A stretch of DNA of 62,690 bases from a virus. Both the position numbers and the translations under genes were made by a program. The stretch is taken from positions 1 to 62,690 of the IMG/VR virus record IMGVR_UViG_3300023296_000161. The stretch is one strand, 5' to 3'. The notes beneath the pieces were generated by a model that had not been told where the DNA came from, made no database searches, and saw nothing but the letters and a program-made list of their open reading frames with translations. Every line of letters starts with the position of its first letter. The first letter of the stretch is position 1. Shown piece after piece: positions 47,898 to 56,327 of the stretch.

Positions 47898-48696
47898 AGC
47901 AGTTGTCATTGGTAATGGTGAGTCACGCAAGTGGTTCAGTGATAAACAGTATAAGGTGGATGCTGTCACATGGGGTTGCAATGCAATCTATCGTGATGTG
48001 ATGGTGGACAACCTTGTTGCAGTTGACTACGGTATGCAGCAGGAAATTTATAATTCTGGATATGTATTAGATAATCCAGAATGGCCTGAGCAGGGCTGTT
48101 GTCATTTTGCAAATTGGAGTATAGTGCCGTCATCTATTGTTGATATGATGTTTATGGGGTTTGATATTCCAGAGGACTTCATACACAGGAGCTTGAAGAG
48201 AACAGACCTTTGTGTAATTTCAGGGAAAGACCCTTCTTCATTACAGGACAAGATTGTAGCTGCAATTAAGATGAATCCAGAGTTGGATATGAAAGACCTT
48301 CGCATGAAGATGGAGAAGGATGTGGGTGTCTGGATTACCTATGTGGAAGAGAATGATATTGTGTGGCCTATTGACTTTCCTGTTGAATGGTCAGCGGGTA
48401 ACACCGCACTGCACCTTGCATGTCAGCAGGGAGCAACAGAGATTTATATACTGGGGTTTGACCTATCGTCACATGACGAACCGTTGAACAACATATATAA
48501 AGGGACAGATAATTATCTGCCCAGTGATGCAAAAGGTTTTAATACCACTAATTGGATGAACCAGATGCAAACTGTTTTTAGAGAGTTTTGGGATACAAAG
48601 TTTTATTGGATAGATGCAAAAGATCATTTTATTCAAGAAAATAACCTAAGTTACTTGACAAAGACAGAGTTTTGTGATAAAGTAAGCATACTATAA
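47890..48696 (+). CDS. Rossmann-like phage protein, DUF115/glycosyltransferase-like
   Basis: 268 residues from TTG, overlapping the thyX stop. KAVVIGNGESRKWF at the start, then TWGCNAIYRD and VAVDYGMQ, resemble the N-terminal domain of DUF115-type enzymes. SAGNTALHLACQQGATEIYILGFD near residue 176 also fits. It is conserved in cyanophage-like genomes. Transfer of a sugar is possible but not shown. Confidence 0.5.
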   Translation: MSKAVVIGNGESRKWFSDKQYKVDAVTWGCNAIYRDVMVDNLVAVDYGMQQEIYNSGYVLDNPEWPEQGCCHFANWSIVPSSIVDMMFMGFDIPEDFIHRSLKRTDLCVISGKDPSSLQDKIVAAIKMNPELDMKDLRMKMEKDVGVWITYVEENDIVWPIDFPVEWSAGNTALHLACQQGATEIYILGFDLSSHDEPLNNIYKGTDNYLPSDAKGFNTTNWMNQMQTVFREFWDTKFYWIDAKDHFIQENNLSYLTKTEFCDKVSIL

Positions 48697-48732
48697 ACAT
48701 ACGAAAACATATATTACATAAGGAGAATACAT

Positions 48733-49617
48733 ATGTCGTTAAGTACACTAAAGAAGTCTAATTCTTTGGACAAACTGCTTGGTGCAGTTCAATCAGATAG
48801 TGGTGGGGGAGAGAAGAAGTCCTATGTGGATGATCGTCTCTGGAAGCCTGTCATGGATAAGAGCGGTAATGGTTATGCCGTTATTCGTTTCCTTCCCGCA
48901 GTAGAGGGTGAGGATATGCCTTGGGCAAAGGTGTGGAACCATGCTTTCCAAGGTCCAACTGGACAGTGGTATATTGAGAACTCTCTCACTACCATTGGTC
49001 AGAATGACCCTGTATCTGAGATGAACTCTGCATATTGGAACTCAGGTGTTGAGTCTGATAAGGAGATTGCTCGTAAGCAGAAGCGTAAGTTGCAGTATTT
49101 TGCAAACATCTATGTTGTTGAAGATTCTGCTAATCCTCAGAATGAGGGTAAGGTGATGCTCTACAAGTTTGGTAAGAAAATCTTTGACAAGTGCATGGAA
49201 GCAATGCAGCCTGCGTTTAAGGATGAAACTCCAATTAATCCTTTTGACTTCTGGGCAGGTGCGAACTTCAAGTTGAAGCTTCGTATGGTAGAAGGTTACT
49301 GGAACTATGATAAGTCAGAGTTCTCAGCGCCATCTCCTTTGTTTGATGATGATGATAAGTTGGAAGAAGTGTGGAAGAAGCAGTATCCCCTATCAGAGTT
49401 TACTGCTGAAACTAACTTCAAGTCCTATGATGAACTGAAGAAGCGTATGGATATGGTTCTAATAGGAACTGTTAAGGTAGGTAAAGCTGCTGAAGTTATG
49501 GAAGATGCTCCTTGGGTTGAACCAAAGGTGGATACGAAACCTACTCCAGCGCCTACTGTTGATAATGATGATGATGAGGACACTATGTCCTACTTTGAAA
49601 AGTTGGCAAAAGAGTAA
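48733..49617 (+). CDS. 32: Single-stranded DNA-binding protein (T4 gp32-like)
   Basis: 294 residues, AAGGAG 9 bases before the ATG. A basic N-terminus (LKKSNSLDKLLGAV) for cooperativity, a core with YAVIRFLP and WNYDKSEF, and an acidic C-terminus (DNDDDEDTMSYFEKLAKE) that docks partners. The zinc Cys set of T4 gp32 is not evident (one Cys only, KCMEAM). It coats ssDNA in replication and recombination. A strong terminator follows. Confidence 0.85.
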   Translation: MSLSTLKKSNSLDKLLGAVQSDSGGGEKKSYVDDRLWKPVMDKSGNGYAVIRFLPAVEGEDMPWAKVWNHAFQGPTGQWYIENSLTTIGQNDPVSEMNSAYWNSGVESDKEIARKQKRKLQYFANIYVVEDSANPQNEGKVMLYKFGKKIFDKCMEAMQPAFKDETPINPFDFWAGANFKLKLRMVEGYWNYDKSEFSAPSPLFDDDDKLEEVWKKQYPLSEFTAETNFKSYDELKKRMDMVLIGTVKVGKAAEVMEDAPWVEPKVDTKPTPAPTVDNDDDEDTMSYFEKLAKE

Positions 49618-49626
49618 GTAAGGAGA

Positions 49627-49655
49627 GGGGGAACTTTTGGGTTCCCCCTTTTTTT
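49627..49655 (+). terminator. Intrinsic terminator of gp32
   Basis: GGGGGAAC (49627-49634) pairs with GTTCCCCC (49641-49648), loop TTTTGG, followed by seven T. It also separates the convergent minus-strand tail genes. Confidence 0.92.
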
Positions 49656-49657
49656 AA

Positions 49658-51649
49658 TTAAGACCCGACAAAGATGGCGGCCGCTGCGTTTAATCCACCA
49701 AACTTATTGGGGATGATTGGACCACCACCGCCCATCCCCAGATTTTGGTGCTGGACACTTGATTTTACGCTTGCATCAACAAAAGTAGTAGCTCCAGATG
49801 CACCGCCATCAGTACCTCTCCCCATTCGTTCTTGCTCAAATCGATTTAGGTCTGGTTGACTATCGCCGAACTCGCCTTTGGGTCCATATCCCCCTATATT
49901 GGGTCCAACTGGTTTAGTAGGTGATCCACCAGCATTTGATCCGCCAGCAGATGTTAATTTTTTAATATCGTTTTCTGGGCTTGATTCTTCTCCCATTAAG
50001 AATCCAGCAAGTTTTTGTCCTGCCCAATCTCCACCAAAGAAACCAACCCCCGCACCAATAAGTGCGCCCAAAGGCGCTGCGACAATTGCCCCCGGCCCAG
50101 TGAACAATGCACCCAATGCTCCGCCGACAATACCGAAACCGGCTGCCCCCAAACCACCACCGATTAAACCACCAACACCTTTGATTTTATTTTCCTTAGA
50201 TGCGTCACTCAATAATAGTGATGCCACCATCGCACTACTAAGGATAGGGCCAAGTAGGGGAATTCTCTTTGCAGCCATTAACAATCTGGGATATTTTTTT
50301 AGATGACCTAAACCACCCCCAGAATTGGCCTTAGCAGCTGCCATTATTTTGGCTCTGCCCGTTAAATCCCCCACCTTTGTTGTAGTGGCTTTACCATCAA
50401 CCCCGGCATAAACTTTACTACCTTTTGGTGAAGTTACAACACTGCCAGCTTTGGGTGGAACTGATCCGCCCACTAGTGGCGGCAGGGCTCCCACAACCTT
50501 TGGTTTATTTTTAAGTCCTAACGCCTCTAATGCCTTTCCTATTCCACGAAATACCCCCCTGATTACCTTGAAACCTAGTGTTAGGGGCAACAATAACAGA
50601 TCGATTGCTTTTTTTCCCACCCAACCAACGGTCAGCGCAGCAATTCCTAATACGAGCAAACCATCAGCACTAAATATACCGGCAATTCGATCAAAAAGAC
50701 TTACTGGATTTCCTTCTTTATCCTTACCACTAAACAACGCAATAAGCTTATCTACGCCCTTTGTCATTTCTGCAAATGTTTCGCTTTGAAAAAATGTACC
50801 AAGAGCAATCAATAACGCACCAATTCCAATAGTGGTGAAAAATGCCTTTAGTCCTAAACTTATGGTTTTCTTGCCCATTGAAACCAATTCACCAATGCCA
50901 GCACCCAACTTTGCTAGTTTAGAACCCTGTTCTGCGTTTAGTTTCAGTAGGTCTTCTCGTAGTTCTTTTTTCTTGGCAGGACTAGTTGCGGTCTTGATTC
51001 TAAATTTAAGGTCCGCTTTATCGGCTTCATACTGTAGTTTATTATATTTTTTATTGTCTGTTGCAACTAAACCAAGCGTTTCGAGTGACTTTTTCATGGA
51101 TGCCAGAGCTTCATCAGATTTTTTTATTTCTTCTGGCCGATCCTTTATTGCATGTCTCGCAGACATTTTCACTCCGGTTTTTTGACCTTTCTGAAAGGTT
51201 ATATTTTCATAAAAACCCTCTAGACCTCTCTTCAAACCAAAGAAGATGTCCCCCTGTTCTTTTCCCGACTTTTGATTCAAACTGGCAAAGTTAGCAAGAG
51301 AGTTTAGTGTCTTAAAATTGAATTTATTATCTTGGGAGTTCTGTTTGCTCTGACCCGTGATAGCGAGGACGGTCTGTTGAACAGAATTATTAACAGAATT
51401 ATTGCCGGACTTTAACTCACTTACAATATCTTTAGTATTTTTTGCTACCGCTTCATCAACTTCAGTTACGCCCTCTCTCTTATCATACTTTTCTTGGCGA
51501 GTAGCAAGGGCTCTAGCACTCAATATTTCAGGCAAATTTTGTGCTATTATAGAAGTAGCAGTGCCACTTTTTGCATTATCTTTAGCAAGCTGCTCCAATT
51601 TTTTATTGGTTTCAACTAACAGATTAGCAACAGTTTTCAGATCAGCCAT
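49658..51649 (-). CDS. 29: Tail tape-measure-like protein (gp29 position)
   Basis: 663 residues. The first third is charged and helical; hydrophobic Gly/Ala segments follow (FFTTIGIGALLIALGTFF near 275, VLGIAALTVGWVG near 335, GGGLGAAGFGIVGGALGALF near 500), and the end is Gly-rich. This is typical of tape-measure proteins, which set tail length and enter the membrane at infection. It comes after a chaperone pair with a frameshift, the canonical order. It differs from T4 gp29 in sequence as far as I can see. Confidence 0.6.
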   Translation of the reverse strand: MADLKTVANLLVETNKKLEQLAKDNAKSGTATSIIAQNLPEILSARALATRQEKYDKREGVTEVDEAVAKNTKDIVSELKSGNNSVNNSVQQTVLAITGQSKQNSQDNKFNFKTLNSLANFASLNQKSGKEQGDIFFGLKRGLEGFYENITFQKGQKTGVKMSARHAIKDRPEEIKKSDEALASMKKSLETLGLVATDNKKYNKLQYEADKADLKFRIKTATSPAKKKELREDLLKLNAEQGSKLAKLGAGIGELVSMGKKTISLGLKAFFTTIGIGALLIALGTFFQSETFAEMTKGVDKLIALFSGKDKEGNPVSLFDRIAGIFSADGLLVLGIAALTVGWVGKKAIDLLLLPLTLGFKVIRGVFRGIGKALEALGLKNKPKVVGALPPLVGGSVPPKAGSVVTSPKGSKVYAGVDGKATTTKVGDLTGRAKIMAAAKANSGGGLGHLKKYPRLLMAAKRIPLLGPILSSAMVASLLLSDASKENKIKGVGGLIGGGLGAAGFGIVGGALGALFTGPGAIVAAPLGALIGAGVGFFGGDWAGQKLAGFLMGEESSPENDIKKLTSAGGSNAGGSPTKPVGPNIGGYGPKGEFGDSQPDLNRFEQERMGRGTDGGASGATTFVDASVKSSVQHQNLGMGGGGPIIPNKFGGLNAAAAIFVGS

Positions 51650-51661
51650 AACTCAGGTTCC

Positions 51662-51997
51662 TTATTTCTTAGGTTCTTTGTTTGCAAACGCTTGAGCGCC
51701 AAAGAAAGCTGCAATGATACCAGCAACAGCAATGAAGTATACTCCTGCCATGTCACCAAGTATCTTTGCTGCTACCTCAATACCAAACACAACCGACACA
51801 ACAACACATACAGGATACAATAGCATACCGCTAAGAGCAAACCACGCCATCTTGCGTTGGGCATCCTCTTTCTTGTCTTCATTCTCAAGTCGTATCATTC
51901 TCTCTTCCATAGCCAACTCCTCATCACTAACAATTCCATCACCATCAATATCAAATTTATCAAATTCACTATCTTTTTGTAGCTTTTTCTGCGTCAT
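51662..51997 (-). CDS. EF-hand protein with two membrane helices
   Basis: 111 residues. FDKFDIDGDGIVSDEEL near residue 13 is a full EF-hand calcium loop. Two membrane segments follow (WFALSGMLLYPVCVVVSVVF and VYFIAVAGIIAAFFGAQAF). CGGAG precedes the ATG. Similar small proteins occur in marine T4-like phages between tail genes. A holin-like or tail-linked role is possible. Confidence 0.55.
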   Translation of the reverse strand: MTQKKLQKDSEFDKFDIDGDGIVSDEELAMEERMIRLENEDKKEDAQRKMAWFALSGMLLYPVCVVVSVVFGIEVAAKILGDMAGVYFIAVAGIIAAFFGAQAFANKEPKK

Positions 51998-52011
51998 TTG
52001 ATTAACTCCGA

Positions 52012-52212
52012 TTATTTGTTTTTTCTTGCTTGTTTGTCATACTCCGCTTTCTCATCCTCTAAATGTTTTATCAATAAACCAGAATATATTTCTCTTTCCC
52101 ACGGCACCATATTCTCTAATTCAGTTAAACTCCAATTATGATGCTGTATCATTGCAAAATTTTGTCTATAATAATTCTCCACAGAGTCATGAGACAGCCC
52201 TATCCTAAAAAA
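52012..52212 (-). CDS. Frameshift extension of the tail chaperone (GT-type product)
   Basis: In the -1 frame a 64-codon frame follows the slippery heptamer T TTT TTA (52206-52212 on the minus strand). It reads FRIGLSHDSVENYYRQNF, then IQHHNWSLTELENMVPWERE, and ends ARKNK. Conserved residues extend upstream of its only ATG (52150-52152), which supports fusion to the gp26-like protein by slippage just before that protein's stop. This is the lambda G/GT type of arrangement. Confidence 0.65.
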   Translation of the reverse strand, partial: FFRIGLSHDSVENYYRQNFAMIQHHNWSLTELENMVPWEREIYSGLLIKHLEDEKAEYDKQARKNK

Positions 52213-52913
52213 CTTTCAAGCCCCTCCAATAATACTTCACTCTTTATCTTTGTCTTCGGATTGGTAACATCAATAACGTGTCGTAATTTCGGCATTGTTT
52301 CAAAAAACTTCATCACACTCTCTAACTGCTCTGTGTTAAACGAATCAATAAATTCTGTAATTTCATCCTCTGTCATATCAATTCTATGGATTGTTTCATC
52401 CCCATTAATAACACTTTCAACACATTTATTGATCATTGCCATTGACTTTTCGAAATCACCCAAATCATCATACAAATATAATCCCTGAAGGTCTTTCAAT
52501 ATTGGATATCTTAATTTTAGTCTGATATCTTCTGTGATGGTAATTTCCTGTGAGTGTTCTACACTCAGTTGTACACCAATTTTCTCTAAGTCAATTTCAA
52601 CCAGAACAATAGTTTCTTCATCATCTGGACATGTAACAGTAATTTTTACTTTAGCACCAGCAGATTTCGCCCGTAATTGTAAAAACACATATTCAATATC
52701 AAACATTGGAGCAATATTAGCATCCAAAATACCAAAGGTGCAATTTGATACCAACGCCCCCATAGCATCGGCAATTTGTTTTTCATCCCCGGATTCTTGG
52801 GCAATCATCAAAATCTTTTGCTCTTTGACCAAGAATGGCCTGAATTTAATTTCCTCCTGTGTTGATGGTAGTGTTAGTGTGTATTCAGAAGTTTGTAGTT
52901 TAGGTAATGCCAT
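52200..52913 (-). CDS. 26: Baseplate hub / tail assembly chaperone-like protein (gp26-like)
   Basis: 237 residues. LPKLQTSEYTLTLPSTQEEIKFRPFLVKEQKILMI is the start of the gp26-like family of marine T4-like phages (a beta module followed by helices). The end ESFLG precedes the stop by one codon after the slippery heptamer. AAAGGATGATAAATT lies before the ATG. It probably chaperones the tape-measure protein, alone and as the longer frameshift form. Confidence 0.65.
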   Translation of the reverse strand: MALPKLQTSEYTLTLPSTQEEIKFRPFLVKEQKILMIAQESGDEKQIADAMGALVSNCTFGILDANIAPMFDIEYVFLQLRAKSAGAKVKITVTCPDDEETIVLVEIDLEKIGVQLSVEHSQEITITEDIRLKLRYPILKDLQGLYLYDDLGDFEKSMAMINKCVESVINGDETIHRIDMTEDEITEFIDSFNTEQLESVMKFFETMPKLRHVIDVTNPKTKIKSEVLLEGLESFLG

Positions 52914-52935
52914 AATTTATCATCCTTTATCATAA

Positions 52936-53601
52936 TTAGTTTCCAAGTCTGCTCAACACCTTCGGTATGTTCGCATTAATCGTTCGTTCTGCACCAGTGA
53001 TTACTGTATCAAGAACCTTTTCCATAAGATTGGGTGGTTGGTTAGTAATATCAAGAGTCTCCCAATACTTATATGCCATAGTGACAGGTATCTTTATGAT
53101 ATCTGTTGCTTGAGTATAACTTAAAGGACTTGGACCAATATCTTTTGGAAAACACTCAAATAGTTTAATTCCATAACGTCTTTGGTTATTTACATCAAGA
53201 ACATAGATTTCAATTTCTTTAATGTAATCCCTATAATACTTGACATTCCACGTTCCCTTGTCCCAAGCCATCTCTTGCCAGTGTTCAAAGAATACTCTTT
53301 CTTCTAGGTCACTACTTGATTGAAAGGTCATAGCTAGTGTACCACCAAACGTGATACCATCAACAATTTCTGGTGCAATACCATACATGTTAGAATCTGG
53401 TGATGTATTAAGTGACCTGCCGGGTAAGTCAAGGGCTTCACATCGCATAGAAACTTTCCTTGCATCCCCCTCTGCCGGGGATGTGATAATAACCTCGTAA
53501 CGACTTGGGAGTGCATATCCATTGTCACTATGAAACTCTGACAAGAAATCATTTAATACACCAAATGCGGTTGATTCTACAAAATTTGCTAGTGTTGCCA
53601 T
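52936..53601 (-). CDS. Tail tube-fold protein (gp19/gp54-like)
   Basis: 221 residues from the ATG at 53601, overlapping the previous stop (TAATG). LPSRYEVIITSPAEGDARKV, SMRCEALDLPGRSLN and DGITFGGTLAMTFQSSSDLE are the beta barrel of phage tail tube proteins, and WNVKYYRDYIKEIEIYVLD continues it. T4 has two such proteins (gp19 tube, gp54 initiator). Which one this is cannot be told here. Confidence 0.65.
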   Translation of the reverse strand: MATLANFVESTAFGVLNDFLSEFHSDNGYALPSRYEVIITSPAEGDARKVSMRCEALDLPGRSLNTSPDSNMYGIAPEIVDGITFGGTLAMTFQSSSDLEERVFFEHWQEMAWDKGTWNVKYYRDYIKEIEIYVLDVNNQRRYGIKLFECFPKDIGPSPLSYTQATDIIKIPVTMAYKYWETLDITNQPPNLMEKVLDTVITGAERTINANIPKVLSRLGN

Positions 53602-54164
53602 TAGATCATTGCCCTCGAATCTTTCCATACCTCAGAAGAATCTGCTTTCTTAAACCTCTGTACAGGTAGGAGAGTCGCAATTGTAAATTCGTCTGCATCA
53701 ATTCTACGAAACTGTGATTTGGTCTGTCCTGCTAGGTATTTGTGTATGGTTGGCCTGATAAGTCTCACATTCTTTAGTTTCTGGTAATCAACGATAAGTT
53801 TTGTTGACTCATCAAATGCGGTATTATTAGAGAAATCCACCAAACGATCAAGCAACTTAATTCTTAGAGGAATGGGTAGATAATGCAAGTTGATCCCCAG
53901 AAATCCATCTGAATACTTCTCTATGGGTAATACCAACGGAAACGTATCATAGTATGGTAGGGTCTTCTTGAACTTAGGATCATACATGAACATGTTAAGC
54001 CTACCATAGAATGGTTGATTGCTCCTCTTACCATCTCGTATGAGGTCAAGTGTGGTTGGTGTACCAAACTCTTTAATTTTCTCTCTATACCATGCAGTAG
54101 ATTTGGGGCGACCTTTTGCCTCATCCTTAACTGATTGCATATATTTGCTGGGTGCTCTTGCCAT
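53601..54164 (-). CDS. Conserved T4-like virion protein, leaderless late gene
   Basis: 187 residues starting MARAPSKYMQ at the ATG 54164; an upstream in-frame ATG at 54188 lies before the promoter. MFMYDPKFKKTLPYYDTFPL and FLGINLHYLPIPLRIKLLDRL are well conserved in marine T4-like phages and probably structural. The late promoter TATAAATA ends 5 bases before the ATG, so the transcript should start at the ATG. No ribosome binding site is visible. Confidence 0.55.
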   Translation of the reverse strand: MARAPSKYMQSVKDEAKGRPKSTAWYREKIKEFGTPTTLDLIRDGKRSNQPFYGRLNMFMYDPKFKKTLPYYDTFPLVLPIEKYSDGFLGINLHYLPIPLRIKLLDRLVDFSNNTAFDESTKLIVDYQKLKNVRLIRPTIHKYLAGQTKSQFRRIDADEFTIATLLPVQRFKKADSSEVWKDSRAMI

Positions 54165-54168
54165 ATAT

Positions 54169-54612
54169 CTATTTATACGAAATCCCAAGATGATCTTCAG
54201 TTAAAATCTTGAACTCCATACCATTATCTGCACACCATTCTGTAGCAGATCGCCACTTAGCATCATTCACACCATAGGTCATGACCTCATTCATCCATCG
54301 TCTGGTGCGCCTCTTGGGTTCCTTGGGTGGTTTGCACTGCACCTTGGGTTTAACCTCAATTATCATCTTCTTAATCTGACCATTAGCCTGTTTGACTTTG
54401 ATATAAAAATCTGGGAAGTATTTGTGCATACGTCCATCCTTGGGTGATAAATAGGGTATAATGATCTCTTCACTGCCCCATTCAATTATGGATGTGCTGT
54501 TGTCACAGTATACCATAAATTTACGTTCCCAGAGAGAACGATAAACTATGTTCTGTGGATTGCCCTTATATTTTTTGGGCTTGGTTGGTATGTATCGACC
54601 TTTGTATGACAT
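54169..54612 (-). CDS. 4: Head completion protein (T4 gp4-like, nuclease-type fold)
   Basis: 147 residues. KGNPQNIVYRSLWERKFMVY, EWGSEEIIIPYLSP, YFPDFYIKVK and MIIEVKP form the gp4 family signature, which has a PD-(D/E)XK/TnsA-like core (E...D...E-x-K). In T4 gp4 completes filled heads before tail joining. It stands back to back with the baseplate gene at 54655. Confidence 0.8.
   Translation of the reverse strand: MSYKGRYIPTKPKKYKGNPQNIVYRSLWERKFMVYCDNSTSIIEWGSEEIIIPYLSPKDGRMHKYFPDFYIKVKQANGQIKKMIIEVKPKVQCKPPKEPKRRTRRWMNEVMTYGVNDAKWRSATEWCADNGMEFKILTEDHLGISYK
54170..54177 (-). promoter_or_regulatory. T4-type late promoter on the minus strand
   Basis: TATTTATA on the plus strand, i.e. exact TATAAATA on the minus strand, within the last codons of gp4 and 5 bases before the ATG at 54164. 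Confidence 0.65.
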
Positions 54613-54616
54613 GTGT

Positions 54617-54624
54617 TATAAATA
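54617..54624 (+). promoter_or_regulatory. T4-type late promoter of the baseplate genes
   Basis: Exact TATAAATA in the divergent gap, 30 bases before the ATG at 54655. AAGGATATTTAGAC is the ribosome binding site. Confidence 0.8.
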
Positions 54625-54654
54625 GTTTCATAAAGTGTATAAGGATATTTAGAC

Positions 54655-55779
54655 ATGGCATTAAGAGACGCTTTCGTAAACATAGCAAAGAATGCTGCAT
54701 CAGGTGCTGCACAGAGAGTAATTACTTCTGTTGCTGATGGTCTTAGGTCAGGATTAGGTGGTTCAAGTAGTAGTTCTTCATCTAGTCCTGTACAAACTGG
54801 TTTTAATAAACCGGACCCAATTCTCTTATACCCTTCTGATGTTGGCGTTAATGCTCATCAAGCAAGCTATATACTCTTCGCTCGACATTCTGTATCGGGT
54901 GCAAAAGTAAAACCAATACAACACGCAGGAAAGGTTGCTGATGTTTTCTATATAGACAAAGTGACCGGCAAGAAAACATTGAACAAGGACAAAACGGATG
55001 AAAACCAGCAAAAAGCACACGACCAATTAAACGCACAATCTGGCGGTTCTGGTGGTGCTGGTAAGAATGGCGCAAGTAATTCACTCACGTTGTCTCGCAG
55101 AAATATCCAGAGAACCGGAACCTTTATCGGACTGTACATGCCCCCAGCAGTTAATGTAAACTATGCTATGGATTATTCTGAGGGTGAAATTGGTGTGGTG
55201 GGTGAAGCGCTCTATGGATTGTTTAAGGCTTATCAGAACGGAACATTGAGCGGGGATTCTTTTAAGAAAGGGTTTGACACTCTAGGTGACGGGCTAGTGA
55301 AAATGGGAGTGGGTATGATTGATAAGGCAATTCCCGGCGCAAAAGATTTGCTTGCAATTGAGAGTGGAACGATTATTACACCCAGAACAGAGATGATGTT
55401 CAGGGGTATTGGTAGAAGGTCATTTTCCTTTTCTTTCACATTCATTCCCAAAGATCATACAGAAACAGAAACGGTGCATAAAATTGTACAAGAATTTAAA
55501 GAGGGAATGACCCCAAGTTTTAAGAATGCCGGTAGTACAAGAGAGATGACAATTCCTGATGTATTTTCAATTCAGTATATGCATGTCAATGGACAAAATC
55601 AATATATCAATAAGATTGGTAAATGTTATCTAAAAACAATGGATGTTACTTATGGTGGAGATAAATTTGTAACATATAATGCTGACAAAAAGGGTGCGCC
55701 ACCCCAGAAAACAACCATCACTCTGGCTTTCCAAGAACTAGAAATCATGGACAGAGATAATATTAGGAACGGATACTAA
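54655..55779 (+). CDS. 48: Baseplate tail-tube cap (T4 gp48-like)
   Basis: 374 residues against 364 in T4. NVNYAMDYSEGEIGVVGEA near residue 164, RSFSFSFTFIPKDHTETETV near residue 259, and IPDVFSIQYMHVN with KIGKCYLKTMDVTYGG match gp48 in order. It caps the baseplate and starts the tail tube with gp54. First gene of the unit that includes gp53 and gp27. Confidence 0.8.
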   Translation: MALRDAFVNIAKNAASGAAQRVITSVADGLRSGLGGSSSSSSSSPVQTGFNKPDPILLYPSDVGVNAHQASYILFARHSVSGAKVKPIQHAGKVADVFYIDKVTGKKTLNKDKTDENQQKAHDQLNAQSGGSGGAGKNGASNSLTLSRRNIQRTGTFIGLYMPPAVNVNYAMDYSEGEIGVVGEALYGLFKAYQNGTLSGDSFKKGFDTLGDGLVKMGVGMIDKAIPGAKDLLAIESGTIITPRTEMMFRGIGRRSFSFSFTFIPKDHTETETVHKIVQEFKEGMTPSFKNAGSTREMTIPDVFSIQYMHVNGQNQYINKIGKCYLKTMDVTYGGDKFVTYNADKKGAPPQKTTITLAFQELEIMDRDNIRNGY

Positions 55780-55780
55780 G

Positions 55781-56323
55781 ATGTATTTTAGTCAATTTCC
55801 AGTTATTGCATATGATTCTGTTGGCGATGGAGAATTCAAAACAGTCACCCATTTACTCAAGCGTGTGGCTCTTCATGGTAAATCAAAATCAGTATCATCT
55901 TTGTATGATACATATGACATTAGGAATGGTGAAACGCCAGAGATGATTGCTTACAAATATTATGGTGATGCAGAATATCATTGGGTCATTCTGATTGTCA
56001 ATAACATCACAGACAGGTATCACCAGTGGCCAATGAACACTCGCCAGTTCCTTGCACATCTTGCCGAGAGATATGATAATGTGGATGCAACACACCACTA
56101 CGAGATTTATCAGGTATCGGGTGACACCACAAAAAAGATTAATATTGGCCTCACCAATAAAGACACTAATGGTAACACTATTGCAGATGCAACACTGGTC
56201 ACAAATAGAGAATACGAAGAATCGAAACAGGATATAATTAGAAAAATACGGCTGTTAGACCCCCAATATCTAGAACAGTTTGTTGAGGAATTTGAGGCAT
56301 TGGTTTCTAATACAGAGGATTGA
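55781..56323 (+). CDS. 53: Baseplate wedge protein (T4 gp53-like)
   Basis: 180 residues. TPEMIAYKYYGDAEYHWVIL, then VNNITDRYHQWPM, is the LysM-like core of gp53, and HHYEIYQ follows. In T4, gp53 completes the wedge and holds adjacent wedges together. One base after gp48 stop. Confidence 0.8.
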   Translation: MYFSQFPVIAYDSVGDGEFKTVTHLLKRVALHGKSKSVSSLYDTYDIRNGETPEMIAYKYYGDAEYHWVILIVNNITDRYHQWPMNTRQFLAHLAERYDNVDATHHYEIYQVSGDTTKKINIGLTNKDTNGNTIADATLVTNREYEESKQDIIRKIRLLDPQYLEQFVEEFEALVSNTED

Positions 56324-56327
56324 TTGA

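Noticed and set aside
49674-50789. Plus-strand Pro-rich frames opposite the tape-measure gene
   Set aside because: Antisense of Gly-rich codons gives Pro-rich frames; no start signals or family match.
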